64,000 bases of DNA from Cristatella mucedo (lineage: Eukaryota > Bryozoa > Phylactolaemata > Cristatellidae), in contig WPIO01000067.1 in assembly GCA_009760855.2 (NCBI GenBank), forward strand, positions 1,385,001 through 1,449,000, in the 5' to 3' direction. The position numbers and the translations under genes are program-made. Shown piece after piece: positions 61,067 through 64,000 of this stretch (position 1 is the stretch's first letter; each line of letters opens with the position of its first letter). The notes under the pieces are model-generated. The model was not told the DNA's origin. It saw only the letters and a program-made list of their open reading frames with translations, and did no database searches.

Positions 61067-62624
61067 GGCATGCTTAATTAAGGTGCCGTGAATGGTTTAT
61101 TTTAAGTTTCCCAACGTATCTGGCGTGGACAGCGATCAAGTCTATTTTTATTTCCAGCGCAAATGAATGAAGTCGGATAAGTTCGACTAAAGCCGACTGC
61201 TTGTGTGGCCGAACAGCCTCCTTGACGCTCGCAGCGGCCATTGACGCTCTGGCTTTGAGCTTGTAAGCAGCGGCGGTGGCGGCGGTGGTCCAGCTTACAC
61301 AACAATATAAAAATATATTATTGAATTAATACAAAAATACAAAAATATAATAATGCAATAATATCATATAATATTTTAACACAATGACCGACCGAATGTA
61401 GCCGACAGCTCGAACCGGGGCGCATACGAAAGAAGCTTGCACGCTCGCAGCGTCCATTGGCCACCTCAGCTTCAAGTTTAAGCTTGCAAGCAAAACCTTG
61501 AAGCGGCGGCGGCGGCGGCGACGGCGTCGGTCCAGCTGGCGCTCAGGTTGAATTCTAACGCGCCGGCTGCCCGTCGATCGATCACTTGGCGTAGATGCCG
61601 CATGCGATTGCCAGCCTAGCCATCTCTGCCGCCAGTTGCGCAGGCGCAGTGGTCTGGCTGATCACTAGTGGCTTGCTCGCTCGCTCACCTTTCTCACCTC
61701 CCGCCGTCCGTCCGAACAGACAGGAGCTCCTCTTTACTCACTCGTGCTACACTCCCACTCACCGTATTCACGCCGTAGGTGATGAAAAGAAAAACTCTCG
61801 GAGCGCCTGCTCACGTCCATCATGTAAAAATCATCCCAGCATGCCGTCGCGCATTTACCGGAAGAGCACGCGCCTCGCTTCGTCGGATGCTGCACGCAGC
61901 AAGCCTCTACTTCCAAAGTAATAAAAATCACAATCAACCCGCGTAATTTCCAGTGCGAGCGAGTTGGTCTGTGAGCCGTTACTTCAATTTCGTAAATGTA
62001 ACTTGCCGAGGCAACGCTAAAGTTGCTCTCCTTGTAATATTCGTAGTACTGCTAGATCGCTGCAGCTACCACTACGAATGCCACTTGCAAGCAACGGGGA
62101 GACAGTTTATCATTATTTTTATTTGGACTGCGCACTCTCATGGACAACGTAACGATCAAAGTGCTTAAACGATACGACCTACTGATTAGCTAGCCTTTTA
62201 TCGGTGCTTTATTTCATTATGTATCCACGCGGATGGGCATTGTCTCGCAGCAAAATGAATGAAAAAGGAAATGGCCGATCAAAACAGTCGGTCTCAGACG
62301 CGGTCAGCCGAACACGGCGATTCGCAGCGGCTAACTATGCTCTCGTTTCCTAGTAAGAAATTTTCAAAATTTACTTAACCCGCGATATTTGCTGGGTAGC
62401 AAACATTTCTTCGATTGTTCGTTGAGTGATTATTTCTTTTTCATTCAGATGAGCTCGGGATAGGAATGGGCGGTAAAAACTAGTAGCTGAACACACATCA
62501 ATTTTATTTTATACGGCGTGCGAAGTAAGTCGAGAAACTAAGCTAGTCACTCAACGCTATCATTGGGCTAGCATATGTGAACTCTGTAACTGTTTTGAAA
62601 AATACGTTTGTAGATTAGGCATGA

Positions 62625-62850
62625 TTCCTTTATGTGCTTATGCGTGCTGACACCGTTGCATGCTGCCACTAACCACACTTGCATGCTGACCCTGTGCACG
62701 TCACCACTAACCATGTTGTTCATGTTGTTTATTAAGCATGATACCACTCACCATTCGATCGCATATCCCTTTGCAGCAATGTAAAGCGCCTAGAAAGAGA
62801 TTGAGCTCTCTGAGGGTGCTTTATCAAGTGCATTATTTTTATTATTATTA
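62625..62850 (+). mobile_element. LINE family 2, 3' end closing duplicated block copy 2
   Basis: Same tail as at 47960-48190, followed head-on by a minus-strand family 2 element. Confidence 0.85.
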
Positions 62851-62869
62851 GGCATAGTTTTAAGTTTGA

Positions 62870-63975
62870 GTTTTAAAGTTTTTTTTTAGATGTGGTCAAG
62901 TCAGGGGATGTTCCGATGCAAGTCGGGAGGGAGTTCCAGGCTTTGGGAGCATACGAACTAAATGCACGGTCTCCAAAGGATCTGAGGTTTGTACGGGGTA
63001 TTTGTAGACTGTTGGATTCCGAAAAGCGGGTGGTACGATGCTTGGCCTGATGGGGAGTATATCTGAGGGGTAGGCTGGAGCAAAATAATGAAATTACCTA
63101 AAAGTGAGCGACAAGACCTCGAAGTCAATCCGTTGCTTGACTGGTAGCCAGTGCAGGTCGGCGGAAAGTGGTGTGATGTGGCAACGACGATGCTCACGAC
63201 AGACAAGCCTAGCTGCGGAGTTTTGCACCATCTGTAATCGCCTGATTGCACATGCCGGTAGGCCAGTAAGCAGTGAGTTACAGAAGTCAAGACGGGATGT
63301 CACAAATGCATGAACAACTTAGATGTGGTATCCTTATCTAAATATGCCCGAATTTTAGTAATGTTACGTAGCTGAAAGTAGGTAAATTTGACTGTGGAGC
63401 TGATGTGGTCGTCTAACGAGAGGTCACTTTGGAACATGACACCTAGTTTTCGAGCTAATTATAAACTCTCAGCCTTGAAAGTAGAGGCCACCCCCGCTGT
63501 ATCAATGGTGAACTCGCTTAAGAGGGCGAAGGGGTCGTGCGGATGTCATGTTAACGTTTCCGCCATGCCTGTTGTGCATCGCCAGCTGAAATACGCCGGC
63601 CGGGCTACCTACTCGCAAAGGAACGCCGACTCCAAAATAACATGTACACCACTGTCACTAGCCATGCCACGCGTTCGTTCATTAGAACGAAGGCTAGTTT
63701 TAAAAACACTCCAGCTAAACTCCTATCAGAACTGAGGCTAATTTCTATAGCCGAGTAATAAAAAACGCTAACGCTATCCTCAGTGAACGCTTATGTCTGG
63801 TGCCACTTGAATTCCCGCTCTCCGTCCAATAAGCAGTTAGTTGCGAGCGGCTGTAGTCACGAGGAGGCTCATAGTATTTTCTTTGCTTATTCGACCGGGC
63901 TGAAATAGATGACGAACCATTGACGAAGCTTCGCCTGTGCTACTCCACAGAGTTTGTTCTTTTTGATAACCCAAG
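62870..63975 (-). mobile_element. LINE family 2, longest copy, C-terminal RT part
   Basis: From the 3' side: coding end (SLPI-like), [20 protein letters not shown], then LGVMFQSDLSLDDHISS in a minus frame near 63400-63450, the part after the RT domain common to CR1/L2 LINEs. 63460-63975 continues upstream coding in broken frames and is shared with 48688-49125. No stem-loop tail of its own is kept. Confidence 0.78.
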
Positions 63976-64000
63976 ATCACTGAAATCGCTGGAAACTTGT

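Larger units (their letters stand above)
59981..62856. repeat. Duplicated block, copy 2 (main part)
   Basis: See the copy at 45003-48197. Differences are a few substitutions per kb plus the variable patch at 61222-61350, which lacks the SPIN-like insertion. Confidence 0.95.

Overview
The window looks like nuclear DNA from an animal, most likely an invertebrate. It has long spliceosomal introns with GT-AG borders, secreted-protein genes with N-terminal signal peptides, CR1/L2-type LINE remnants, tRNA-derived SINEs, hAT transposons with 8-bp target duplications, and an extreme load of microsatellites. The phylum cannot be decided from the sequence alone. There is no bacterial, organellar or viral signature. 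Nearly all the longer ORFs are simple-repeat translations (SLSLS, YIYIY, HTHTH, RRRR) and not genes.

Three genes can be assembled exon by exon with matching splice phases, all on the minus strand. From right to left in the window: (1) an apolipoprotein D-like lipocalin, four exons, 56724 down to 53420, 185 residues, complete; (2) CHL-B, a secreted chlorophyllase-family alpha/beta hydrolase, six exons from 40112 down to 11811, 326 residues, complete, with introns of 1.7 to 10.7 kb; (3) CHL-A, a tandem paralogue in the same orientation, starting 1.5 kb beyond the end of CHL-B at 10313 and running off the left edge after its fifth exon (430). The two hydrolases share identical intron positions and phases, so they arose by tandem gene duplication. 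Each of the three genes has a TATA-like box 60 to 110 bp before its start codon. Both hydrolases keep the nucleophile Ser but have Cys-His-Ser-Ala-Gly-Cys in place of the usual Gly-x-Ser-x-Gly elbow, and Glu where plant chlorophyllases have the catalytic Asp. CHL-B seems to lack the catalytic His at the aligned position.

The rest is introns and intergenic DNA filled with repeats. LINE family 1 (tail of ATTAC units) and LINE family 2 (tail is a GCGCC/GGCGC stem-loop followed by ATT units) are present as 5'-truncated copies on both strands. SINE A is tRNA-derived with a TTTATT-rich tail. SINE B is a tRNA head joined directly to a family-2-like stem-loop tail, which implies LINE 2 mobilises it. 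Three short hAT MITEs resemble the SPIN (space invader) terminal sequence, and a 1.1 kb hAT element at 17953-19042 carries nested LINE and SINE insertions. A block of about 4 kb is duplicated within the window (45.0-49.1 kb and 60.0-64.0 kb).

I found no rRNA, functional tRNA, CRISPR array or operon. The 40.2-53.4 kb and 56.9-64.0 kb stretches hold repeats and unassigned sequence with no supported gene.
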